DNA of 64,000 nucleotides, from the NCBI RefSeq assembly GCF_015624485.1, contig NZ_CP061378.1, positions 496,001 to 560,000 on the forward strand, written 5' to 3'. The position numbers were made by a program, and so were the translations under genes. The first letter of the stretch is position 1. Each line of letters begins with the position of its first letter. The notes under the pieces are model-generated. The model did no database searches and was not told the origin of the DNA. It saw nothing but the letters and a program-made list of their open reading frames with translations. Positions 25,957 to 34,711 of this stretch are shown in pieces. Source of the stretch: Bradyrhizobium genosp. L. GTDB taxonomy: Bacteria > Pseudomonadota > Alphaproteobacteria > Rhizobiales > Xanthobacteraceae.

Positions 25957-28900
25957 TCACTCCGCCGCGGGCGACATCGTGCCTGGCGGCGGTCCGGGTG
26001 GTCGCTTGGACGACGGCGCCTCGTCGTTCGGGGCCAGCTCGTGATCGGCATGCGAGACCACGAGCCGCTTGCCGACGCGCCAGATCAGGCTGCCGATGTC
26101 GTCCATCACCATGAACATCGCCGGCACGAACACCAGCGACAGCACGGTCGAGAAGATCAGGCCGCCGATCACCGCCAGCGCCATCGGCGAGCGGAATTCG
26201 CCGCCGGCGCCGAAGGCGAGCGCGGACGGCATCATGCCGGCGACCATCGCGATCGTGGTCATCACGATCGGCCGCGCGCGCTTCATGCCGGCGTCGATCA
26301 TCGCGTCCTCGCGGGTCTTGCCGTCGCGGATCGCCTCGATGGCGAATTCCACCAGCATGATGGCGTTCTTGGTGACGATGCCCATTAGCATCAGGATGCC
26401 GATCCACACCGGCGTGGTGAGCTGCTTGCCGGTCAACAGCAGCGCGCCGATCGCACCGCCGATCGAGAGCGGCAGCGAGAACAGGATGGTGATCGGCTGC
26501 AGGAAGGTGCCGAACAGCAGCACCAGCACCGCGTAGACCATCATCAGGCCGGCGGTGATCGCGGTGGCGAAGCCGTCGGACAGTTCGGCAAGGCTCTCGG
26601 CATCGCCGGACGGTGACACCTTCACGCCCTTTGGCAGGCTCTTCATGACCGGCAAATCGTAGATCTGCTTGGTGGCGTCGCCGAGCGCGGCGGTGCCGAC
26701 CAGGTCGGCGGCGACGGTGGCCTGCCGCTCGCGGTCGTAACGGTTGATGCTGGTCGGGCCCTGGTCGAGCTGGATGTCGGCAACGACCGACAGCGGCACG
26801 CCGCCGCGTTCGCCGCGCTGGCCGAGCGGCACGCGCAATTGCTCCAGCATCTGCAGGTCGCTGCGGGCAGAGTCCTCGAGCTGGACGCGGATCGGCACCT
26901 GGCGCTCGCCGGCGTCGAATTTCGCCAGCGCCGGGCCGACGTCGCCGATGGTGGCGACGCGGATGGTCTGCGACAGGCTTTCGGTGGAGACGCCGAGCCG
27001 CGCGGCAAGCTCGGCCCGCGGCCGGATGCGCAGCTCGGGCCGGTCGAGCGAGGTCTCCGAGATCACGTTGGCGATGATCGGGACACGCTGCTTCATCTGC
27101 GTCGCGAGCTCGCTGGCGACGTTGTTGACGATGTTGCTGTCGACGCCGGTGACCACGAGCGAGATCGCGCGCAGGCCGTTCTCGTCGAGGAACCAGTAGC
27201 GGATGTCGGGGACGTTCTCGAGTTCCTTGCTGATCGAGAGCTCGAGCTCGCGCTGGGTGATCTTGCGATCGGCCTTCGGCGTGTAATTGACGATCAGCGC
27301 GGCGCGGCGCACCTCCACGATGCCCGGCGGCACGCGGCCGCCGTCGACGAACACGCTGCGCACCTCGGGCCGCTTGCGCAGGCGTGCCACGATCTCCTCG
27401 GTGACCTTCTCGGTGTAGGCGAGCTGCGAGCCGGGCGGCAGCTCCATCGCCAGCAGCGAGCGTGCGGTGTCCTGCGCCGGCAGGAAGCCCTGCGGCAGCA
27501 GTGTGATGCTCCAGATCGAGGCCGCAAAGATCGCAAAGCCGATCAGCACGGTGATGTAATGATGCTTCACCGACCAGGTGACGAGGCTGTGGTAGCCGCG
27601 CAGGATGCGCCCGGGTGGCGGCTCCGCATGCGAATGATGCTTGAGGAAATAGGCCGCCAGCATCGGCGTGACGAAGCGCGCCGCAAGCAGCGAGAAGAAC
27701 ACCTGCACCGACACCGTGATGCCGAATTGCTTGAAGAACTGGCCTGCGATCCCGGACATGAAGCTCGCCGGCGCGAAGATCGCGATGATCGTGAGCGAGA
27801 TCGCGATCACGGCGAGGCCGATCTCGTCGGCCGCTTCGAGCGCCGCACGATAGGGCGTCTTGCCCATGTTCATGTGGCGCACGATGTTCTCGATCTCGAC
27901 GATGGCATCGTCGACCAGGATGCCGGTCGACAGCGTGATGGCGAGGAAGGACACCAGGTTGAGCGAGAAGCCGAGGATGTCCATCGCCCAGAACGCCGGG
28001 AAGATCGACAGCGGCAGCGAGACCGCGGCAATGATCGTGGCGCGGATGTCGCGCAGGAACAGCAGCACGATGATGACGGCGAGGATCGCGCCCTCGAACA
28101 AGGTCGAGATCGCCGCCTCGTAATTGCCCTTGGTGAATTCGACCGAGGTGTCGATCAGCTTGAGGTCGACGTCGGGATAGGCGGCCTTCAGCGCCTCGAT
28201 GCGCTTCTGCACGGCGGCCGCGACCACCACGTCACTGGCGCCCTTGGAACGCTTGATGCCCAGCGCCACCACCGGCTCGCCGTTGAAACGGGCGAAGGTG
28301 CGGCGGTCGGCGATGGTGTCGGTGACGGTGCCGAGATCGTCGAGCCGCACCTCGCCGCCGCCGAACAGCGGGATCATGGTGCCGGCGAGCTCGTTCAGCG
28401 TCTTGGCGCCGGCCAAGGTGCGGATCGCCTGGTCGTTCTTGCCGATCTCGGCGCGGCCGCCGGCGACGTCGACATTGGTGCCGCGCAGGATCTGGCTGAC
28501 ATTGACCGCGGTCAGCCCCATCGCCGACAGCTTGTCGGGATCGAGCGAGACCAGGATCTCGCGCTCGACACCGCCGATGCGCTCGACCTGGGCGACGCCG
28601 CGCACGCCCTGCAACGCGCGCTTGACCACGTCGTCGACGAAATAGGACAGCTGCTCCGGCGTCTTGCCGGGCGAGATCGCGGCATAGGTGACGATCGGCA
28701 GGCCGATCACGTCGACGCGCTGGATCAGCGGCTCGGTGACGTTCTGCGGCAGATTGGCGCGCACGCGCGTCACCGCGTCCTTGACGTCGTTGAGCGCGCG
28801 GTCGGTGTTGGTCTCCAGCGCGAACTGGATGGTGGTGACCGATACGCCGTCGGTGATCGAGGAGGAGATGTGGCGCACGCCCTCGACGCCCGACACGCCG

Positions 28901-29112
28901 TCCTCGATCGTCTTGGTGACCTGCGATTCAAGCTCGGACGGGGCCGCGCCGAACTGCGAGACCGCGACCGAGATCACCGGGATGTCGGCGCTCGGCAGCC
29001 GCGTCACCGCGAGCTTGGTGAAGGAGATCCAGCCGAGCGCGAGCAGGATGATCGAGAAAACGATCGAGGGAAGCGGGTTCCGGATCGACCATGCCGAGAT
29101 GTTCAATGCCAT
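25957..29112 (-). CDS. RND efflux pump inner-membrane permease (AcrB/MexF-like)
   Basis: 1051-residue proton-driven drug or metabolite exporter with twelve membrane segments and two large periplasmic loops. Proton-relay residues are present: LVDDAIVEIENI in segment 4 (the Asp-Asp pair) and GIVTKNAIMLVEFA in segment 10 (the Lys). The opening ISAWSIRNPLPSIVFSIILLALGWISF is a typical HAE1/HAE2 N-terminus. The adaptor gene precedes it by 12 bases. No outer-membrane channel gene lies nearby, so it must borrow a TolC-like protein. Substrate unknown. Confidence 0.95.
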   Translation of the reverse strand: MALNISAWSIRNPLPSIVFSIILLALGWISFTKLAVTRLPSADIPVISVAVSQFGAAPSELESQVTKTIEDGVSGVEGVRHISSSITDGVSVTTIQFALETNTDRALNDVKDAVTRVRANLPQNVTEPLIQRVDVIGLPIVTYAAISPGKTPEQLSYFVDDVVKRALQGVRGVAQVERIGGVEREILVSLDPDKLSAMGLTAVNVSQILRGTNVDVAGGRAEIGKNDQAIRTLAGAKTLNELAGTMIPLFGGGEVRLDDLGTVTDTIADRRTFARFNGEPVVALGIKRSKGASDVVVAAAVQKRIEALKAAYPDVDLKLIDTSVEFTKGNYEAAISTLFEGAILAVIIVLLFLRDIRATIIAAVSLPLSIFPAFWAMDILGFSLNLVSFLAITLSTGILVDDAIVEIENIVRHMNMGKTPYRAALEAADEIGLAVIAISLTIIAIFAPASFMSGIAGQFFKQFGITVSVQVFFSLLAARFVTPMLAAYFLKHHSHAEPPPGRILRGYHSLVTWSVKHHYITVLIGFAIFAASIWSITLLPQGFLPAQDTARSLLAMELPPGSQLAYTEKVTEEIVARLRKRPEVRSVFVDGGRVPPGIVEVRRAALIVNYTPKADRKITQRELELSISKELENVPDIRYWFLDENGLRAISLVVTGVDSNIVNNVASELATQMKQRVPIIANVISETSLDRPELRIRPRAELAARLGVSTESLSQTIRVATIGDVGPALAKFDAGERQVPIRVQLEDSARSDLQMLEQLRVPLGQRGERGGVPLSVVADIQLDQGPTSINRYDRERQATVAADLVGTAALGDATKQIYDLPVMKSLPKGVKVSPSGDAESLAELSDGFATAITAGLMMVYAVLVLLFGTFLQPITILFSLPLSIGGAIGALLLTGKQLTTPVWIGILMLMGIVTKNAIMLVEFAIEAIRDGKTREDAMIDAGMKRARPIVMTTIAMVAGMMPSALAFGAGGEFRSPMALAVIGGLIFSTVLSLVFVPAMFMVMDDIGSLIWRVGKRLVVSHADHELAPNDEAPSSKRPPGPPPGTMSPAAE

Positions 29113-29124
29113 GCGCGTGCCCGA

Positions 29125-30042
29125 TTACCGTGACCGAGTGCGGTCGAGTTCGTCGGCGAACATGGTCTTGATCTGGTCGCCGTCATGCAGCGAGGTGCCA
29201 GCATCGGCCACGACGATTTCGCCGACATCGAGGCCTTCAAGGATTTCAGTCGAGGTGTCCGAGGTCAGCCCGACGCGCACCCGGCGGGTCTCGACCGTGT
29301 TGCCCTTCACGACCTGCAAGGTCAGGCGGTCGATCGCGGTGCGCGGCACGGCGACGCCGCAGGAGCGCTTGGCATCGATATTGGCGCGCGCGAACATGCC
29401 GACCTTGAGCGTCGGATTGTTGTTGAGCGTGATGCGGACATGACCGAGCTGGGTGGCGCGATCGATCTGCGGCGAGATCAGGCGAACCTTGCCGACCATG
29501 TCGGGCGCATCGTCGCGGCTGATCCGCACTGTGGCGCCGGGATTGAGCTTGAGGAGCTGGAACCCCGGCACCTCGGCGTCGAGCTCGATCTCGTTGCCGA
29601 TCGAGATCTTGAACATCGGCGGCGCCTGCGGCGAGGCCGGTGCGCCGGCGGCGGTGCGCACCTCGGTGACGAGGCCGGCAGCCGGCGCGCGCAGCGAAAC
29701 CGGCTTGGCATTGGCTTGGGCTGCCTGCTGCGGCGGCGGGGTCAGCCGCGCCAGCTCCTGGTTCTCGGTGACGGTGTCGCCCTCGTGGACCAGGACCTCG
29801 GTGACCTTGGAGCCCTCCTGGTCGACATTCACCTGCGCCTCGCGGCGCGGCACGATGAAGCCGGTGACACGGACCATGTCGGAGAAGCAGGCATTGGTGG
29901 ATTTCGTCACCACCACCAGCGCTTCGCCCGGCGTCTCCTTTTCCTCGGGATGGGAACGGTGCTCGAAGGCGTAATAGGCGACGCCGAGGACGACCAGGCC
30001 GACTGCTCCGAGCGCGGGCTTGAGGTACTGGGACACATTCAT
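29125..30042 (-). CDS. RND efflux periplasmic adaptor
   Basis: 305 residues with an N-terminal membrane anchor (about 9-27). Lipoyl-domain halves are TEVLVHEGDTVTENQELARL and VSLRAPAAGLVTEVRTAAGAPA; barrel and membrane-proximal parts are LKVGMFARANIDAKRSCGVAVPRTAI and RRVRVGLTSDTSTEILEGLDVGEIVVADAG. It should link the inner-membrane pump encoded next to an outer-membrane channel. The central helical hairpin is very short, as in other compact rhizobial adaptors. A paralog at 16499-17365 lacks a pump partner. Confidence 0.92.
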   Translation of the reverse strand: MNVSQYLKPALGAVGLVVLGVAYYAFEHRSHPEEKETPGEALVVVTKSTNACFSDMVRVTGFIVPRREAQVNVDQEGSKVTEVLVHEGDTVTENQELARLTPPPQQAAQANAKPVSLRAPAAGLVTEVRTAAGAPASPQAPPMFKISIGNEIELDAEVPGFQLLKLNPGATVRISRDDAPDMVGKVRLISPQIDRATQLGHVRITLNNNPTLKVGMFARANIDAKRSCGVAVPRTAIDRLTLQVVKGNTVETRRVRVGLTSDTSTEILEGLDVGEIVVADAGTSLHDGDQIKTMFADELDRTRSR

Positions 30043-30281
30043 CGCCGGATCGATCCAGAGCTTGGCACGTCATCAGCCTTCATCGAAATCTCATTCCGCC
30101 ATCTTGCTGCTTTGAGCATGTGAGGGCCGTCATTGTTCCGGATCATGCTCTGACGTCATGTGCGGCGGGTCACTCTGGCGCTGCTTTTGGGGTTCGGCCG
30201 GCAAGCAAATGCGTCCCGCCGGGGCGCGGAACGCATTGTAACCTCAAACAAACCCGGCGCGCCACGGCCTTCGCTCGCGCA

Positions 30282-30941
30282 TCATTTGGCGGCCGTGGTG
30301 GCCTTGTCTTCCATGTTCACGACCTGGACGCGGCGGTTCACTTCCGACAGCGGCTGGCTCGGGTCCTTCAGCTTGCTCTTGCCGTAGCCGACGGTGACGA
30401 GATCGGTGCCGTTGATGCCGTAATTGTTCACGAGGTAGCGCTTGATGGCGTCGGCACGGCGTTCCGACAGGCCCTGATTGTAGTCCTCGCCGCCGGCCGC
30501 ATCGGTGTGGCCGGCCACCACGAAGGTCGAGCCCTTCAGATCCGGGTTGGTCAGGGCGCGGCCGAGCGCCTGCACCGAGGGCATGGATTCGTCGCGGATA
30601 TCGGCGGAGTTGTAGTTGAAGTTGATTTCGAGATCGATCTTCGGCTTGTCCTGCACGATGGTCGCGATCTCCTCGCGCTCGTTGGACGAGAGCGAGCGGG
30701 TGGCGCGGCCGCGGACGCTTTGCACGAACTTGGCCTGATCGGCGTTCAGCCCGGGCGCCGGGGTCTGCGGGCCGACCGACAGGCCGCGGGTCACCGGTTT
30801 CTTGTCGGGCGTCAGGGCCCTGAGGATCTGCTGCTCGCTGACGTTATCGCCGGCGCGCGCGGCCGAGATGCCGAGCGAAAATGCGGCGCCGATGGTTGCG
30901 ATCGACAGGATGACGGCCTGACGGGCTGACGGCTTGATCAT
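30282..30941 (-). CDS. OmpA-family protein
   Basis: 219 residues. Signal peptide about 1-30 (AVILSIATIGAAFSLGISAARA), then a linker and an OmpA C-terminal domain (about 105-215): LEINFNYNSADI, VVAGHTDAAGG with the peptidoglycan-binding Asp, and LSERRADAIKRYLV with the Arg. It should bind peptidoglycan in the periplasm. No beta-barrel is present. Start ATG 30941 has GGAGGGACCGAT directly upstream. It is 143 bases downstream of the caspase/TPR gene on the same strand and may be cotranscribed. Confidence 0.9.
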   Translation of the reverse strand: MIKPSARQAVILSIATIGAAFSLGISAARAGDNVSEQQILRALTPDKKPVTRGLSVGPQTPAPGLNADQAKFVQSVRGRATRSLSSNEREEIATIVQDKPKIDLEINFNYNSADIRDESMPSVQALGRALTNPDLKGSTFVVAGHTDAAGGEDYNQGLSERRADAIKRYLVNNYGINGTDLVTVGYGKSKLKDPSQPLSEVNRRVQVVNMEDKATTAAK

Positions 30942-31084
30942 ATCGGTCCCTCCTGCGCGTGTCCTTGCGCGCTTCAATCACTGCTCAAATCGATGGCCGG
31001 CAACCGAGGCCGGCGCACACCCTGCTGATTAGTCTCGCAATACGGCCCAGGGTTCGAGTTCCACCGCGGACCGGCGACAGTTGA

Positions 31085-32641
31085 TCACTGCACGCCGTAG
31101 TCCGTGAACTCCTTCACGATGTTGGGGTCCATCGCCTTGGCATTGGCGATGTCGAGATCGCCTTCCGCGGCCGCGCCGTTGCGCTTCTTGGCGAGACCCC
31201 GTCCGTACAACGACGACGTCAATCGCGGGTTGATCTTCAGCGCGGCGTCGAAATCGGCGATGGCGTTCTTGTTCTGGCCGCTCTTCAGGTTCATCAGCCC
31301 GCGGCTGTCGAGCGCGTCGACGAAATTCGGGCGCAGCCGCAGCGCCTCGTTGCAGTCTTTCAGCGCCCCCTGCAGGTCGCCGAGCACGGTACGGACCCAG
31401 CAGCGGTTGTTATAGGCCTCGACATCCTTCGGGTTCACCCGCAGCGAGTTGGTGAAGTCCTTCACCGCGAGGTCGTAGAAGCCCTTGCTGGCATAGACCT
31501 GGCCGCGGCGGTACAGCGCTGCCGCATCGTCCGGATTTTTTTCCAGCTTGTCATTCAGTCCCTTGATGGTCTGGTCGTCGGCCAGCGCGGGCGGATTGCC
31601 CGGAGCGGGCGCAGGCTGGATCACCACCGGCGGCACGGGTGACGGCGGCGGCAGAGTGATCTCGGGACCCTTTGGCGGCGGTGCGGGCGGGGCCGGCGGT
31701 GGGGTCGGGGCCGTCGCGACCGGGCCGGGCGGCGTCGGCTTCGGGGCTGGCGGGGGCGGGGCCGGCGTGGGTTTGGCCGGCGTCGCCTGGGTTGGCGGAG
31801 CCGGCGGAGGCGGGACCGGCGGGGAAGGCGCGGGCGAGGCGGGCGGCGCCACCGCAACATCGCCGGGCGCGTTGGTCGGCCGCGGTGCGCCGCCCGGGAT
31901 GAAGGAAAAGTCCTCAGCCAGCGACGACGAAATCCACGGCACCTGTTCCTGGCGCGAGGCGCGGGTGACACCGACGCGGGTGCGGTTCAGCGTCTCCTCC
32001 GCCATCAGGTCGGGGGTGCGGATCTCCTTCAGAAGCTCGCGCACGAACAGGCTGTGGTCGCTGCCATTGTCTGACACCACCGACGACAGCGCGGCCGAGT
32101 ACATCACCAGCGTTCCGTTCGGCGCGATCACCGGGGCAAGCCCCGCCGAGAAGCTGCGGAAGCGGCGCTCGAACGGGTTGCGCCTGGAAGCGTCGATCAG
32201 GGCGATCTTGACGCCGGCGCCGCGGCTGTTGATCTCGCCGAGCACGGTTTCCAGGCTGAAGCCGTCACGGCGGACATCCGCCTCGGCCCAGATCTGCGCG
32301 TCGACCGGGATCATGTAGCTCTGCCGGTTCGACTGGATGCCGTAGCCCGAGTAGAAGATCAGCGCGACCGCGCCCGGCTTGATCTTGCCATAGAGCTTGT
32401 CGAAGGCGCGCCGCATGCCGTCGCCGGTCAGGTTCTCGCCGACCTCGACGGTGAAGCCGTCGCGCTTGAGCTCGTCGGCGACGTCGCGGGCGTCGTTGAT
32501 CGGCTCCTTCAGTGGCGCGTCGGCGTCGGGATATTTGGCGTTGCCGATGACCAGCGCGAAGCGCTCACCGGCCGCGTAGGAGGAGACCGGCGACGCGATC
32601 GAAAAAATCAGCGTGGCAAGCAAGGCAAGGCGGATTTTCAT
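31085..32641 (-). CDS. Caspase-like domain (Tyr/Ser) fused to proline-rich linker and TPRs
   Basis: 518 residues. Signal peptide 1-23; caspase-like domain about 25-245; a Pro/Ala-rich linker about 251-352; TPR repeats about 355-505 (DDAAALYRRGQVYASKGFYDLAVKDF and two following units). The catalytic His motif reads IFYSGYG (Tyr100) and the Cys motif IDASRRNPFERR (Ser152), so a thiol protease is not possible. The same two changes occur in the paralog at 11905-12744, which shares ASRRNP-ERRFRS-S-GLAP. It is predicted periplasmic, with TPRs for protein binding. Downstream lies an OmpA-like protein that could anchor a complex to the wall. Confidence 0.9.
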   Translation of the reverse strand: MKIRLALLATLIFSIASPVSSYAAGERFALVIGNAKYPDADAPLKEPINDARDVADELKRDGFTVEVGENLTGDGMRRAFDKLYGKIKPGAVALIFYSGYGIQSNRQSYMIPVDAQIWAEADVRRDGFSLETVLGEINSRGAGVKIALIDASRRNPFERRFRSFSAGLAPVIAPNGTLVMYSAALSSVVSDNGSDHSLFVRELLKEIRTPDLMAEETLNRTRVGVTRASRQEQVPWISSSLAEDFSFIPGGAPRPTNAPGDVAVAPPASPAPSPPVPPPPAPPTQATPAKPTPAPPPPAPKPTPPGPVATAPTPPPAPPAPPPKGPEITLPPPSPVPPVVIQPAPAPGNPPALADDQTIKGLNDKLEKNPDDAAALYRRGQVYASKGFYDLAVKDFTNSLRVNPKDVEAYNNRCWVRTVLGDLQGALKDCNEALRLRPNFVDALDSRGLMNLKSGQNKNAIADFDAALKINPRLTSSLYGRGLAKKRNGAAAEGDLDIANAKAMDPNIVKEFTDYGVQ

Positions 32642-33012
32642 AAGCGCGGCAATCCAGATCGCGGCATTGCAAAAGAAATGGCGCCGATTCCAGCCCGCGC
32701 CTCGGCGACCTTACTCTAGGGAAAACCCATTATCAAACCACCGCCAAACCTCCGTCAACCGCCTGCGCCGGCATCGCAAATTGCGACAGACTATTTTGCG
32801 GCCGTGCGGTGCAACCGGACAATTCCGGCCCGCCGCGGCCGACCTCGTCCATGGTTACGGGTTCCGGGCGGCGGCTAATGTGACCCGCCTCTCACAGCAG
32901 ATGTCGCGGCCCTGACGTGTGTTTGTCATTGGGCCGCGCGGTTTGACCTTTGCGCGTCGCGATGGCTTGCTGTGTGGGGACGGCAATCCACCCAAACAAA
33001 AGAGCGAAACCG
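32642..33012. other. Divergent intergenic region, no element recognised
   Basis: 371 bases upstream of both the caspase/TPR gene and the lactonase-like gene. It should contain their promoters. I see only short fragments such as ATTGCGACAGACTATTTTGCGG near 32780 and no strong inverted repeat, repeat element or coding frame. Confidence 0.5.
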
Positions 33013-33819
33013 ATGGGAAACGCCTACGAGATCTATGCGCTGCGCTATGCGACGATGTCGCCCCGCACCCCTCATCTGAACTTCCTGGTGCCCGATCCGC
33101 ACGATACCACCGCGCAGGACCTCGATTATTTCGTCTGGCTGGTTCGCGGCCATGGCCGCGACATCCTGGTCGACACCGGCTTCAACGCCGAGGAAGCGAA
33201 GGCGCGCGCCCGCAAGCTGACGCTCAACCCGGTCGATGCGCTTGAAGGCTTCGGCGTCAGTGCCGATGCGATCCGCGACGTCATCGTCACCCATCTGCAT
33301 TATGACCACGCCGGCAATCTCGATCGCTTCCCGAATGCCCGCTTCCATCTGCAGGAACGCGAGATGAGCTACGCGACCGGCCGCTGCATGTGCAACGGCA
33401 TGCTGCGCCATCCGTTCTCCATCGAGCATGTCACGCAGATGGTGCGCCATGTCTATGGCGAGCGCGTCACCTTCCATTCCGGCGACGGTGAGATCGCGCC
33501 CGGCGTCACCGTGCATCGGGTCGGCGGTCATTCCGACGGCCTGCAGGTGGTACGGGTCGAGACCGCGCGCGGCCCCGTCGTTCTTGCCTCCGACGCCGCG
33601 CATTACTACGCCAACCTGCACAAGCGCAGCCCGTTTCCGATCGTCTACAATGTCGGCGACATGGCGCATGGCTGGGAAACCGTCGAGCGGCTCGCCGGCC
33701 ATCCGGATCGCTTCATCCCCGGCCACGATCCGATCGTGAGCGAGATCTATCCCCGCGCCAGCGACAAGGTCGACGCGTTCGCACTGCATCTGGCGCCGTC
33801 GCGGTCGTTCGCGAAGTAG
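33013..33819 (+). CDS. Metallo-beta-lactamase-fold hydrolase, AHL-lactonase-like
   Basis: 268 residues, no signal peptide. The dinuclear zinc site is complete: THLHYDHAGN (HxHxDH), GGHSDG, SDAAHYY and the final GHDP. Overall layout matches the N-acyl homoserine lactonase group (AttM/AiiB-like), which opens lactone rings; other lactones or esters are possible. Start ATG 33013 begins right after AAAGAGCGAAACCG; upstream codons to 32950 lack similarity. It sits beside the aromatic cluster and could also act on a lactone intermediate, which I cannot decide. Confidence 0.87.
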   Translation: MGNAYEIYALRYATMSPRTPHLNFLVPDPHDTTAQDLDYFVWLVRGHGRDILVDTGFNAEEAKARARKLTLNPVDALEGFGVSADAIRDVIVTHLHYDHAGNLDRFPNARFHLQEREMSYATGRCMCNGMLRHPFSIEHVTQMVRHVYGERVTFHSGDGEIAPGVTVHRVGGHSDGLQVVRVETARGPVVLASDAAHYYANLHKRSPFPIVYNVGDMAHGWETVERLAGHPDRFIPGHDPIVSEIYPRASDKVDAFALHLAPSRSFAK

Positions 33820-33854
33820 CCGCTATTGCGCGGGTAGCGCGCCACAAACTCTCT

Positions 33855-33975
33855 GTCGTCCCGGGCTTGACCCGGGACCCATAACCACGAATGTGAATTG
33901 TTGTCCGACGCTGGGCCCCTGCTTGCGTCAACAACGCAATCCTGTGGCTATGGTCCCGGCTTTCGCCGGGACGAC
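33855..33975. repeat. Palindromic repeat, GTCGTCCCGG class (copy 2)
   Basis: GTCGTCCCGGGCTTGACCCGGGACCC at the left, CCGGGACGAC at the right, with ACCCATAACCAC and CAACAACGCAATCCTGTGGCTATGG inside, as in 18459-18590. It ends nine bases before the MarR stop codon. Confidence 0.85.
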
Positions 33976-33983
33976 GGTTGGAC

Positions 33984-34541
33984 CTAATACGCGTCCTTCG
34001 CGTCGGCTTCTTCGCTGGTCTGCACCAGCTCGAGGCTCTTCTCGACCTTGCCGAGCAGGCGGCCGAGATCGCGGCGCTCCTGGGCGGAGAGGCAGGACAG
34101 GATTTCCTGCTCCTTGCGCAGCAGGCGCGGGATCAGCTCTTCGTAGAGCGTGCGGCCCTGCTTCGTCAGTTGCAGGCGGAATTCGCGGCGGTCGTCCGCG
34201 TTCTCGACGCGCTCGACGATGTCGCGTTCCATCAGCGCCGAGACCGCGCGGCTGATGGTGGACTTATGGGTGCGGGTGCAGTGCGCGATATATTGCGCGC
34301 TGCAGGGATCGGCGCGAAAACCCAGCGTCGCGAGCACGCGCCATTCCGGAATGTCGAGGCCGTAGCGCGCCTGATATTCGCTCGACAGCGCCGACGAGAC
34401 CTCGGCCGCCAGCCGATTGAGGCGGAACGGCACGAAGTGAAAGAGATCGAGGCGCTTCTTCCGTGCAGCGACATCGTCGCGCAGGTCGGCGTCCACCGGG
34501 CGCGGCCGGATCGGAGGCTGGCTAGCTGAGGTCCTTGCCAA
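33984..34541 (-). CDS. MarR-family transcriptional regulator
   Basis: 185-residue winged-helix repressor. Core: LFHFVPFRLNRLAAEVSSALSSEYQARYGLDIPEWRVLATL, recognition region CTRTHKSTISRAVSALMERDIVERVENADDRREFRLQLT, then a dimerisation helix. A TTG at 34541 has GGAGAG five bases upstream; another TTG four codons earlier has none. It is divergent from the monooxygenase that begins the aromatic operon, with 170 bases between, including an AT-richer stretch (34581-34612) where an operator would be expected. By position it probably controls the hmg operon, in response to an aromatic ligand. Confidence 0.9.
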   Translation of the reverse strand: MARTSASQPPIRPRPVDADLRDDVAARKKRLDLFHFVPFRLNRLAAEVSSALSSEYQARYGLDIPEWRVLATLGFRADPCSAQYIAHCTRTHKSTISRAVSALMERDIVERVENADDRREFRLQLTKQGRTLYEELIPRLLRKEQEILSCLSAQERRDLGRLLGKVEKSLELVQTSEEADAKDAY

Positions 34542-34711
34542 GAATCTCTCCAATTTGAGTTGACGGCGAGCCCGCGGGGGAGTTTAGATAGTTGCAAGTG
34601 AGACTAATTTAGCAAGGTCGCCGTCCGGCCGCAAGCTTGTCATGCGGGACCGGAGCCAAAAGGGCCGGCGCCTCGAGGGAACATCCAGGGTCACGCAATC
34701 AGGGTCGCATC

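Noticed and set aside
26839..29133. 764-codon open frame antisense to the RND permease
   Set aside because: Arg/Asp/His-rich with no fold; caused by third-position GC in the pump gene.
34581..34612. Exact MarR operator upstream of the monooxygenase
   Set aside because: The stretch is AT-richer and contains TTGCAA, but the inverted symmetry is too poor to call a site.
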